Origin: Prunus persica
Lineage: Eukaryota > Streptophyta > Magnoliopsida > Rosales > Rosaceae
Direction of reading: 5' to 3'
DNA length: 64,000 bases
NCBI RefSeq assembly: GCF_000346465.2
Contig: NC_034010.1
Location: 20,676,335 to 20,740,334, forward strand
In this document: positions 28,750 to 39,410 of the stretch, in pieces
Layout: each line of letters opens with the position of its first letter
Position numbering within the stretch: the first letter of the stretch is position 1
Translations under genes and position numbers: made by a program
The notes under the pieces: model-generated
What the model saw: the letters and a program-made list of their open reading frames with translations, nothing else
Databases searched by the model: none
Told to the model about the DNA's origin: nothing

Positions 28750-31349
28750 GGGTAATGCTAGGGAGACCATCTAGTTGTACCATATTTTTGTACCAACTGA
28801 TGTGGCTGATGAGTTGGCTATAATTTTTTAAATTTTAATTTGTACCATATTAAATGAGCTTTTAATTTTTAATTTTATTTTCTCTTCACTTTACAGAAAC
28901 CTAAGCGGTGTAGGAAGTTTTGTTTCACGTATATTCAACTGGTTCTTCCCTACCTCTTCCCCTTCCTCATCCTTATCTTCTCTCTAATTTGCCAACGACG
29001 ATAAATCATACCAGAGTTTTTCCTAATGCCTGTGACGACAGTAAGTTCATCTCTATTTCACTCTTAGGTTTTCTCTTGTTGGGTGATGATTGAAATTTTT
29101 GGATTGATTCTTTGAATCATTGAGATATTTGTATTACTCTTACGATCAGTATTGAATACTTTCATTGTATATCATGTTCAATATTTGTTTTGGGTCTCAT
29201 AACTAGCCGTTTTTGGTTCTTTCTACAGATGGCTTGACATGCCTCCCTCCATACTTGAAGTCTTTGATTTTTTTTTTTTCTTCTTGTTTTGAGTAATCTT
29301 ATGTTACTGGGAGTTTTGTTTTCTCCTATCCGTATTCCCTTTTTGTGTCTTGTGTGTTGTGTTTGTTTTCTCCTATGCATATGGCACTCATGCAAAATGA
29401 ACAATATGTTTTGCAAGTTCAAATAAAATACCATGGCTGTAATATTACAATGGTTGCTGTGTTGAAACCTCTTTTTCCTTGCTTGTATGGATATGGGTCT
29501 TTGTAATTTATGTTGGTTGCTGTTTTGAAATTTCTTTTTCCATGCCTTCCATTACTATGCAGATCCTATTTTATTTTGTAATCATGTCTTCGAGTAGCTT
29601 TACGAGTTCATATATTAATCAAGAAGAAGATGGGGTTCAAATGGAAAAAAATGATGGTGAAGCAGTAAGTGAGGAGCCTGAATTGGAGAATAGAGAGAAT
29701 GTGGAAGAGCCTCGAGTTGGGATGACTTTTAATGTGGAAGAGCCTCGAGTTGGGATGACTTTTTTTTGTTAATGTAGACATTTTGCTATTAGTGTTGTAA
29801 TTGAAAAGACCATATTGCACTTGAGATTGAATGGTTGTAGTTTGAGATTGGATTAAGGTTGCTACAACCTCTGATTGAATTAGGGTGCCACCCTTTTAGT
29901 TTGAGATTGGACCTGCTGTCTTGTTGCCAGAAATCATTTTTAGAGGTTTGTTCATATCCGTCAATCCCTGTTAAATCAGCCCATTATGATCAGAATTAGT
30001 CAAAAAGCAAGAAACCTCATTTGAAATCAAATACATTCTATATATCATGGAAGTGAAGCATACAACGGAAACAAATCCAGTTTGCAACAGGTCCCCAAAA
30101 GTGAGTCGTTTTTGGACCAACTGGACATTCAAGAATACTTGGAATGATGCCATATCACAGCTGCTTAGAATCTCAGTAAAGTCAGAAGAAGAAAAAGACC
30201 ATTCACTAATGACAAGATACATAAGGGCAAAATCTGAACATAGCCCTCGTTTGCCATGAAAACTTTCATTTGCACAACAAGAATTCAACTTTCATGTGTT
30301 GGAATTGTAAACAACGAATGCACTAAAGCATCAAATGCATGATTAAGATAATGATTTTAATTGCTTAAATGAACATCAGAAATCATTGAAGCACTTCTTC
30401 AAACGATATACCCAATTGCAGTCACAAACATTTAAACACTAAAAGGACCAAGCGTTGTCAAGGAGATATGTTATGGCATGGTGCTTGCTTTGGCTACTGG
30501 AAGCTTTGGAAAATGCATCATTGGAATGAGCAGAGGAAAGTGAGGGTGTTCCATGACTTGCTTGAAAAAGGTGAAATTAGTGTTGTTGCTAGGGAATAGA
30601 TAGTTTCCATCATGATTTGATGGACGGCTTCATCAGTCTCTCCTTTCCATGGCTCTTGAACTTGAGATGAACTTAGTTTGGGTTTGAAATAATAAGTTTA
30701 TCGTACTATTGTGCCCTACAGTATTATTTCAACTAATCAGTCTCTTTTTCAAACGTTATACCCAATTGCAGTCACAGACATTTAAACACTGCAAAGAAAG
30801 ACCCATGATTTATCCTAACCAAAAAGAATCTCAAATCTTCACGATGAAAGAGAAGCACTGAAGGAGACACACTGACCATAGAAGAATCACTTATGAAGAA
30901 CAAGTCCCAGAAAAGAAATAAGAGATCAGAGATGACATGGTTTAAGCCAGAGTAGAGATGGGTGGGCTTCGCTATCGCTGGAAACAGAGTCAACAATTAC
31001 AAGTCACTCCAGACAAGTGAGTCGAATTGGAGAGCGAGCATGAATCCGAAGGAGTAGGCTGACGAATCAACCGATTGATGATCCGAGTTGTAGGAAAAAC
31101 TCTGGTATGATTTATCGTTGTTGGCAGATTAGAGAGAAGATAAGGATGAGGAAGGGGAAGAGGTAGGGAAGAACCAATTGAATATACGTGAAACAAAACT
31201 TCCTACACCGCTTAGGTTTCTGTAAAGTGAAGAGAAAATAAAATAAAATAAAATAAAAGCTCATTTAATTATGTGGCATAGCCAACTCATTAGCCACATC
31301 AGTTGGTACAAAAATATGGTACAACTAGATGGTCTCCCTAGCATTACCC
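28750..31349. mobile_element. Mutator-like element (MULE) with long TIRs and FAR1-type remnant
   Basis: 2.6 kb. The ends read GGGTAATGCTAGGGAGACCA and, on the right, its mirror TGGTCTCCCTAGCATTACCC. Similarity between the arms continues for about 270 bp (28750-29025 and 31085-31349), including mirrored copies of CACTTTACAGAAACCTAAGC. It is flanked by the 9-bp duplication TTTTTTTAA (28741-28749 and 31350-31358). Nine-base target duplications and long TIRs are the mark of the Mutator superfamily. The interior holds only the start of a FAR1-like transposase gene, so the copy is non-autonomous. Confidence 0.88.
29584..29772 (+). pseudogene. Remnant of a FAR1/Jittery-like MULE transposase N-terminus
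   Basis: ATG at 29584 encodes MSSSSFTSSYINQEEDGVQM, an acidic stretch, then NVEEPRVGMTF, the segment that precedes the FAR1 DNA-binding domain in FAR1-related transposases. A 33-bp unit (29698-29730) is repeated exactly at 29731-29763, giving NVEEPRVGMTF twice, and the frame then stops. The FAR1 zinc domain, MULE DDE domain and SWIM finger are all missing. Confidence 0.7.
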
Positions 31350-31356
31350 TTTTTTT

Positions 31357-31726
31357 AATCACGCGCTACACGCCACTTACATAGTTTGACAAATATTTTT
31401 CGCAATTGTATTTATATAGATGTCCGTTTCAACAGTTTCATATTTTAAGCGCACGCATGTGATAAATCGCCGTTTTAAAAATTTTCCTTTACCACCCGTA
31501 TTTTTCTATACGTCCATCTTAACAGTTTCTTTTTTTATTTTATAGCATGTAAACTGTTAAGATAGACGTCTAGAAAAATACGGGCGATAAAAGGAAAACT
31601 TTTAAGACGATCATGCATCAGACTCACGCGATTAAAATATGAAACTATTGAAACGGACATCTATATAAATACAATTGCGAAAAAATATTTGTCAAACTAT
31701 GTAAGTCGCGCGTAGCGCGTGATTAA
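31357..31726. repeat. 370-bp inverted repeat forming the core of the palindromic Helitron end
   Basis: Left arm 31357-31540 starts AATCACGCGCTACACG; right arm 31545-31726 ends GTAGCGCGTGATT. The arms match at roughly nine of ten positions over about 180 bp (mirrored ATAGATGTCCGTTTCAA, GTCAAACTATGTAAG). Outward, the symmetry continues on both sides into T/A-runs and the Helitron 3' hairpin. Confidence 0.85.
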
Positions 31727-31770
31727 AAAAAAGCCTCTCGCACGCGCGGAAGCGCGTGCAGGGAGGCTAG

Positions 31771-32017
31771 TATATATATAAAGCAAAATGCAGAGAATTG
31801 TGAAACATTTAAAATACCAGAAAATGCCATTGGTTAATTCAAACATTAAGAATTGAAATTATTAATTAAATGAGGATAATATGGTAAATTTATTTTTTTA
31901 TATTAAAAAATTTTAAAATTAAAAACAAAATCAGATAATATGTCATACTTTTATGGAACATAACTACACATGTTATCTTTTTTTTAATTCTAAAAATAAA
32001 TAAATAAATAAAACCAG
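31771..32017 (+). mobile_element. Helitron-like unit H3, 3'-truncated
   Basis: Begins directly after the CTAG at 31770 with the family 5' sequence (TATATAAAGCAAAATGCAGA..) and follows the family to the poly-A/T region, then breaks into the next unit without a hairpin or CTAG. Confidence 0.65.
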
Positions 32018-32290
32018 TATATATAAAGCAAAAGGCAGAGAATGGTGAAATATTCAAAATACCATAAAATATGCCTTTGGTTAATCCAAACATTAATAAT
32101 TGAAATTATTAATTAAATGAGGATAATATAGTAAATTTATATTTTTTATATTTTTTATATTTATAAAATAAAATAAAATCATATAATAGGTCCTACTTTT
32201 ATAAAACACAACTACCAATTATCTTTTTTAATTGTAACATAAAATTTTAAATTAAAAAAAAATTAATTGGCGCGTGTGCCAAAGGGCTAG
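32018..32290 (+). mobile_element. Helitron-like unit H4
   Basis: Family 5' sequence (TATATATAAAGCAAAAGGCA) through to a short palindrome TTGGCGCGTGTGCCAA and AGGGCTAG at 32290, with T following. The hairpin sequence differs from the other copies but has the same position and fold. Confidence 0.7.
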
Positions 32291-33307
32291 TATATATTAT
32301 ATTTTTTTAAAAGTTACCATGGTGTTTTTTTTTTTTTGTTTGGGCAAGTTACCATGGTGTTGTGTTGTCATAAGTTGCAAAAGTTACCAAAACAAAATAA
32401 AAGAAATAGATTTTTAATATTCTAAAATTCACAACAACAAAAAAATCACAAAACCGGACCCAGCTTAAAATACCCGCCCCGATTGAATAAACCGAGCAAA
32501 ACTCAATTGACGTTTCTCTCCCCCTCGTCTTTCATTCAAAGAAACTCTGGTTCTCTCTCCCTCGTTATAACTTATATCCAGATCCTTCACCGTTCTCTCA
32601 CTCTTAAGCTAGCTGCCGTTGGATTCCTTTGTTGCCGATTCGCAAGTAATCTTCAGATTCCGTAAAAAAGTTTCCATTTTTCGTAATTGTTGAAATTATG
32701 GGATCAAGCATGGAAATATTAGTGAATTCTTGTAATTATGTGCAAATTACTGGTGTGTGTTTTGGTGGCTGGGATTTAGAGAATTGAAGTTCTAATTTTA
32801 TTTTCCTGGATTATTATTCTTGTTGTGAATCAATGGTTATGAACTCCACTTCTGTGGTTTTAGTATTGGGGATCAGCATGAAAGTTTTGGTGCTAAAAAA
32901 AAAGACCTTTTCTCCTATATTTTGCCCTACAAAAATAATTTACCTGATTTTTGTCCCCCATTTTCTCCCATTGTCAACTAACAAGTGGGTTCTAGTTTCT
33001 ACAATATTATGTGTCTAATCTCATATGAGAATTCAGAGAAAATCAGCTTCAGATATTCCTGAGTTTACCTATAATGAATTAGGACTTTCTGGTTGCTGGA
33101 AAAAAAAAAAAAAAAAAAAAAGTGAATTTATTCTTTTACTGCTTCTCAAGGGTTTACCTCACTCTCTCTGCTTCCCTAGGGTTTCTAATTGAACTTTCGA
33201 TGTTTTTTTAGCTAATACAAGCAGCATCCAGCTAAGCTTTCGGAGTTTTTTGAAGCCCTGAAACTGGGAATTGAGGAAAATTTGGGTTGGGGTTCCAATT
33301 GTAAAGA
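32291..33307. promoter_or_regulatory. SYP81 promoter and leader (leader copy L1)
   Basis: A CT-rich leader at about 32500-32645 ends at a donor (TTCGCAA|GTAATC) and is followed by an intron-like region to about 33212. The segment 32570-32840 is repeated at 36340-36600 in front of FAX1. Confidence 0.6.
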
Positions 33308-35390
33308 ATGTCCAAAGTCCGGGATAGGATGGAAGATTTCAAAGATGCTGTGCGCCACTCTGCTCTCTCTTTGGGTTACAATGAGGTTCGCAAATTAATT
33401 CCATTGCTCTCTAATTTATTGAAATTATGGTTTTTCTTGTGAATCAAAGTCTTTTATCTGCAAATTTACAGTCCAAATTGGCAGCCATTATGGCAAAATT
33501 TATTATACATGCACCCCGCCAGAGGTCACCTTTCACCAGAGCCGCTCTCAAGACGGTACTTACACATTTGCCACTCTGCTTCTTCTTCTCCTTCTTCTTC
33601 TTCCTTTGTAATCTCTTGTGTTTTAATTCATTTCCTTTAATAAATGAATCAGATGGAAAGCATTGGAGCTCTGGAACAGTTTATGTTGAAACATAGAAAA
33701 GATTATGTGGATCTGCATCGGACCACTGAACAGGAGAGAGATAGCATTGAGCATGAAGTAAGTTATCAATTGACTATAATTTAAATCCATTTTGTCTCTG
33801 TAGAAATTTTGAGTTTCCACAACTTTGTTGGATTGTCAGTGGATAAGTAAATTCTAGTAAGTTCATTTTACTAATTATTAGTATTGTTTGTGTTGACGAA
33901 AGTGATTCATTAGGCAACTCTTCAGAAATATATATGTTACAAACTCTACGACTTCGTTTATGCTGTTCAATTTGGTTCCAAAGTGCGTAAATGTGCATGT
34001 GTAAGAACAAATTATTCTGTAATATTAAAGCTTGTTTCTTTATCATATATCTGTTTCAGTCCTGTGTATTCACTTGCATATATTTGAAAGAACCATGTTT
34101 GGTAAATGCTGTGGATTATGATATAATTTGGTTAAGCTGTATGGTTTTGTATTATGCTTACCTTTCCATTGTGTCATGATATGCAGGTAAGTGCTTTTAT
34201 CAAAGCATGTCAAGAACAAATTGATGTTCTCAAAAATAGCATTAATGATGACGAGGCAAACTCAAAGGGATGGCTTGGCATTAGGACTGATTACTCTAAT
34301 GCTGATACTATAGCACACAAACATGGTGTGGTACGGTTATTTCTCATAATGTATTAAGTGTGTCCTTTGATGTTATATTCTGTCCTCATAAGCCTATGAT
34401 CTCTAAGGCAGGAACCCTGCATTTCTCCATCTTGGCTTTGTTGAACATGGGACCTCTTGTGCCTTTTAGTTCTTATGGGCGACTGTTAATATTCAATCAA
34501 GTTAATTAGGAATTTTATATTCCTCATTGTAAACATATTTGCATGAAATCAATGGCATATTTGGTAATTAATTGTCTAATGCTTACTCTTAAACTGCAGG
34601 TTTTGATTTTAAGTGAGAGACTCCATTCAGTCACTTCACAGTTTGATAAGCTAAGAGCCATACGCTTCCAAGATACCATTAATAGAGCAACACCTAGAAG
34701 AAAACTTAAGCGGATTGCAAATTCAGAACCTGCAGATGCTTCTAACTCCAACAATTTGGAGCTCAGGGAACCTAATGAACTTCAACCTGAGCCTCTAACA
34801 GTCCAACAGCAACTCTTGGACGATGAAACACGTGCCCTTCAGGTCATCAGAATCTTGGCTCTCTATTGGTTTTTTATTTTCTTGTTGTTCCATTATGTAG
34901 AACCCTGAAAATGGATAAAGTTGCTTACTGCTGTTCTTGGTATGCGATGCAGGTGGAGCTGACTAACCTTCTAGATGCAGTTCAGCAAACTGAAACTAAG
35001 ATGGTGGAAATGTCTGCGCTGAATCACCTTATGTCCACACACGTGCTGCAACAAGCTCAACAGATAGAGCAACTCTATGATCAGGTGACTAGATATATGA
35101 TATATGTTGTTCCATACATAGGTCTTGTTTATTATCTGCTCCCTAAAATTTGCCTTTGAATTGGTGGTATATGCTTAAATCATACACAAAGTCATAAGTA
35201 TACATTCCAAAGACCTATTGCTAATTATCTCTGTTCTCTTTGACAGGCAGTTGAAGCAACGAAGAATGTAGAGCTTGGAAACAAAGAGATCTCAAAAGCA
35301 ATCCAGCGGAACAACAGCAGCAGGACGTTTCTTTTGCTTTTCATCGTTTTATTAACTTTTTCGGTTCTCTTTCTCGATTGGTATAATTGA
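33308..35390 (+). CDS. SYP81: Syntaxin-81 (Qa-SNARE of the ER, Ufe1/STX18 type)
   Basis: Qa-SNARE for retrograde Golgi-to-ER fusion. Exons 33308-33385, 33472-33555, 33653-33757, 34187-34330, 34600-34842, 34953-35084, 35247-35390, all in phase; 309 aa, matching the family length. The N-terminus MSKVRDRMEDFKDAV and the block SPFTRAALKTMESIGALEQF are typical of SYP8. The SNARE coiled coil runs through LLDAVQQTETKMVEMSALNH to YDQAVEATKNVELGNKEI, and the C-terminus is a single tail anchor (FLLLFIVLLTFSVLFLDWYN). Intact. It shares its leader sequence with the next gene (see findings). Confidence 0.95.
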
Positions 35391-37182
35391 ATGTACTCAT
35401 CTTTGTATAATTTTGATTCTATACTTGTTAAAGAGAAATGCATGTTCACCAAACTTTGGCAGAGGTAACCGAGAAAAAAATTTGAAAGTTTAGATTTTTC
35501 TTTGTCATCTTCGGTTCCAAGTTATGGAAAAACTGTATTTACAAATGTTGTATTTTTTATTTCTAAGACAGAACAAAACTTGAGTCCTAGCTATCTCCCA
35601 AATTTTGTTCCTGTAATGACCTTCCCAATTTTATGATAGTTGGGTCAACAACGATTTGATTTAGTTTAGGCTGGAAGATAATTAAATTCCCAAAACTGTC
35701 CTCTATATTTTTATTTTTCCTGCTGTATCTGAAGGTGAACAGAACACGTCTGTTGGTAAAACAAATATTTTATGAACGGCTTAATTGTAATTATAAGCAT
35801 AGAAAAATTGGTGTCCAATTAGAACCGCCATAAAAATAAAATAAAATAAAATAGACCACTCAAATAAATATATATATGAATTCCTTGATTCAATTAATGT
35901 ATGTCATTTTAAATTTTATTATTTATAAATTCTTTAATATTTTCAAATTTCGTCATCCAAACACGAAAATGTGTTTCATAATATACTTTTATACTTAATT
36001 TCTATTTTCTGATAGTTATACTCAATAATTTTATAGATTACTGAATTTATATTGTTGATTTGCAAGTTTTTTTTCAAAATATGAGGTCTCAATTCAATTA
36101 ACCTTAATTTCTCAACAACAGAAAAACCTTATATAATTCTTCTCATTAATATTCCAAATAAGCTTTGACCAAAAAAAGAAAAAACGAAAGCCTCCTAAAA
36201 CCAACATCAGCCCTCACACACACGCCCAATTCCTTCTCTCTCTTTCCTTCTGTCAGCAGCCATGCCCAGTCAAAGCTGAAAGCTTGATCTGAAGATTGCT
36301 ACCAAAGCTTGATTTGTTCAAGTCTTCATCAACCCCGTCACATCCAGATCCTTCACCGTTCTCTCACCCATCCCTCAGCTCTCTCACTCTTGAGGTAGCT
36401 GTTGTTGGATTCCTTCGTTGCCCATCTGCAGGTAAGATTCAGATTCCGTAGTTTTTGAAATTTTGGGATCAAGCATGGAAATTTTACTGAGTTCTTGTAA
36501 TTATGTGCAAATTACTGGTGTGTTTTGATGCCTGGGATTTAGAGAATTGTAGTTCTGATTTTCTTTTGCTGGGTTATTGTTCTTGTTGTGAATCAATGGT
36601 GGCTGCCCATCTTATGAGTTGGAAGAATTTGCTTGTAATCCAGTTTTTTTTTTTTAAGTCTTGTCCTTTAATATTAATATTATGCAGGGAAACATCCTAC
36701 AATTGTTTCTGGTTTTTTTTTTTTTAAATAAAAAAATTGTATGATTTTCTTGATTTTTAACTAGATGGGCTTGATTTCGACCTGACCAACAGTATAATTG
36801 TGCTTTCTCAACAAACAAAAAAAACCATCATTTGTGATTCAAATCCTGGCCAGTCGAAGAGAAGTTTTAATCCTATCTGATCTAGCCTAAGCTTTATGCC
36901 ATTTCAAGGTACTGGCATGACTTTAAAATCTTACTGTAGGACAGTTTGAGCATGCAATGTGTGTAACATGATGGTGAGCAGCAATGACAAAACCCGAGAT
37001 CTCTCCCATTTTTAGATTTGTATACACGAAATGAAGTCATTTTATATGTAAACTTGGAAGAAATTGACAATGGCAGACAAAATCTCTATGATTTCTTTAA
37101 ATATTTGATATAATTTTGTGGGAAATTTCATTAACTTGAAATTAGTTGGTACAGAACTAGTAACCGAAACAACATCAGAACA
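35391..37182. promoter_or_regulatory. Spacer and FAX1 leader (leader copy L2)
   Basis: 35391-36170 is AT-rich with no gene. 36200-36431 is a CT-rich leader ending in a strong donor (ATCTGCAG|GTAAGATTC). The matching acceptor is probably TTGGTACAG at about 37153, just before the FAX1 ATG. Bases 36340-36600 copy the SYP81 leader and the start of its intron. Confidence 0.6.
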
Positions 37183-37809
37183 ATGGCAGCAGCAACGACT
37201 TCGCAGCTCTCATGCTTCTCTGCTATGAATCGCCACCTCAACCTCCCCAGACATTCGCTCCTTTGCCCAACCATTCTTCGTCCCAAGTCCTTGTCAACTA
37301 CTGTTATGAGTCTTGAAGGCGGTTCCAAGACCAAGACTAGTTTAAGTTACACTAGCGATGCACCAAAAGCAAAGTCGGATCCCCTTTTAGATGATGAACA
37401 AATTGCTGAACCGAAAAGAGCGGCCAAGATTCATGATTTCTGTTTCGGCATTCCATTTGGCGGGATTGTTCTAAGTGGTGGACTTATTGGCTTCATCTTT
37501 TCTAGAAATCCTGCCACTTTGAGCACTGGCGTCTTGTATGGAGCAGCATTGCTAGCCCTTAGTACCTTCAGCTTGAAGATCTGGAGGCAAGGAAAATCCA
37601 GTTTACCCTTCATTCTAGGGCAAGCAGCTTTGGCGGCAGTCCTCCTGTGGAAGCACGTTCAGACCTACTCATTGACGAAGAAAGTATTTCCAACAGGCTT
37701 CTATGCTGTCATCAGTGCAGCAATGTTATGCTTCTATTCATATGTCGTCCTGTCTGGAGGAAACCCACCACCGAAGAAGTTGAAGCCATCTGCAAGTGTT
37801 GCATCGTGA
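37183..37809 (+). CDS. FAX1: FATTY ACID EXPORT 1-like protein, plastid envelope
   Basis: Integral protein of the chloroplast inner envelope that helps export free fatty acids for ER lipid synthesis. 208 aa in one exon. The Ser/Thr/Arg-rich first ~45 residues lack acidic residues and look like a plastid transit peptide. From about residue 85 the Tmemb_14 domain follows: AKIHDFCFGIPFGGIVLSGG, SLKIWRQGKSSLPFILGQAA, KKVFPTGFYAVISAAMLCFY and the family ending SGGNPPPKKLKPSAS. Four hydrophobic segments are visible. A 5'-leader intron is likely. FAX1 rather than FAX2/3 is my best reading of the motifs; the family is certain. Confidence 0.9.
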   Translation: MAAATTSQLSCFSAMNRHLNLPRHSLLCPTILRPKSLSTTVMSLEGGSKTKTSLSYTSDAPKAKSDPLLDDEQIAEPKRAAKIHDFCFGIPFGGIVLSGGLIGFIFSRNPATLSTGVLYGAALLALSTFSLKIWRQGKSSLPFILGQAALAAVLLWKHVQTYSLTKKVFPTGFYAVISAAMLCFYSYVVLSGGNPPPKKLKPSASVAS

Positions 37810-39410
37810 TAGAAAGCCTAAAGGTCTGATTAGGTATAAAGGTTACAAAGTTTGTATGACTGAATGTTGTTTTGTTTATAAGAATTATAAAGGAATTTGC
37901 TCATGAATAATGTCACTGTTAAACTTCAAATGGAGCATAAAAGGTCAACTTCAATGGTGAGGCGAAACACAACATGAAATTTGAGCGAGTCTGATGCATC
38001 TTTTTGTACTTTTATGTTGTTGGTCTTAATCAACATGGTTGTCTTTCTTCTTCTCTGTTTCATGAAAGATTTGTTTCTCTTGGAACCCTGCTATTTTGGT
38101 GAAACAGGGGCTTGAAATGTCTATCTGAAAAGTTTCAGTGTGATTTGTTTCTCTTGTGGTCTCCCGCCCAGCTCTCTTTCTTTGATTTGAAAAAGAAAAA
38201 AGGCAAGAACAAAAGGTTAACAAACAAACATTGTTTTTGAATTTAAATTTTTTTCTGTGAAATTTCCGCACATATCAATCCGCGCACTTCTTATGGATTA
38301 TGATAACAACAATCAACCCTTCTTTTTTCAATGGCTTGGGAACCAACCATCTTTTTCAATGTATTTTTATAAGAGCAACTACTGTAATAGTGTGACAAAA
38401 ATTGGATAACAAGTTGGTGTTTATAGTATTATTATTTTTATAATTTTCTTCGTCGACATAAAAAAGTTAAACCTAGAATGAGACACATAAAAACTTATAA
38501 AATCTGTGCAACTTTTCTTGAACATAATTCAGTGATTTATAACACCACATTAATCTAATAATGTAGAATTTTCAAGGAAAGAAGCATGCAAGCAAAGAGT
38601 CAAAATGAAAGCTATAATATATGACAAATATAAAGATAGGGAAAGTTAAAAATTAGGTCTAAAGAGTAAATTTACAATTCTGTTGGTAAAGTAAAATACC
38701 AAGTTGGGGGTTGCATCTAATGCGCCCATCTTCATCCTCATCACCGTCACATTTCCATTTTCTGCACACCCACAACCCCAAAAACAAAAACAAAAATTTG
38801 AAAAAAGAAAAAAGAAAGAAAAGGGTAAACACTAAACGGGCCCCACAATTCTTCTGATAGAGATGGAAGGTGCCCCACAACAAAGAGCACCTACGAAGCC
38901 GACACCTGTCGGCATTTCCATCGGACCCATCCAACCTCGATGGGGACCACCACACGCGAAGGCCGCCTTGGTAATGGTGCTTTTGAACGGTCCAGCTGGA
39001 GGGCCCCCACACTCTTGGGCCCCGCTCCCACCATCACATGGACAGTGAGATGACGTGGGCCCCGCGTTTTATATTAAAATATAGCTCTCCCAAGTCTTAC
39101 CCACCACCCCGCGACCCACACGGTGCACAGAACAAACCCTAAAACCCACTCTACCCCACCATCACCCGTGTGGTCCCCACCTCCCGCCTAATCCAACCCC
39201 ACTTCACACGTGCATCGCCTTAAACCCCTCCCTCACGTGACCACGTGCTCCCCCTTTCCCTGTCCAAAAAAATAAAAGAAAAAACCCAAAACCCAACGCT
39301 GAGGAAGACGAAGCTAAGCAGATAGCCGTACAAAAACCGTCAAGATTTCGCCGCCAAAATCTAAAATCCCAGAAAAAACGCTTTCTGGGTTTTTCTGGAT
39401 TTTGGGCTTG
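37810..39410. other. Spacer between FAX1 and the TCP gene, with a G-box cluster
   Basis: No gene supported. The left part is FAX1 3' UTR and AT-rich spacer. 38830-39290 is C-rich and probably the 3' UTR/flank of the minus-strand TCP gene. Three CACGTG boxes lie at 39207, 39234 and 39242, near a TATA-like TTTTATATTAAAATATA at about 39067. Confidence 0.5.

Larger units (their letters stand above)
23158..31770 (+). mobile_element. Composite Helitron H2 carrying gene fragments, interrupted by a MULE
   Basis: Starts directly after the CTAG of H1 with the family 5' sequence (TATATATAAAGC, then GAGAATGGTGAAACATTC) and reaches the next plus-strand 3' end, hairpin plus GGAGGCTAG at 31770. Inside are fragments of an NDR-type kinase gene (minus strand), copies of a GIF exon, a 108-bp tandem repeat, and a palindromic 3' region that holds a 2.6-kb MULE. 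No Rep/helicase was found, so it is non-autonomous. Without the MULE the element would be about 6.0 kb. Whether everything between the two ends moved as one unit is inference; it may be several pieces. Confidence 0.5.

Noticed and set aside
28750..31349. CACTA or hAT element
   Set aside because: The ends do not start with CACTA, the target duplication is 9 bp rather than 3 or 8, and the FAR1-like remnant points to Mutator.
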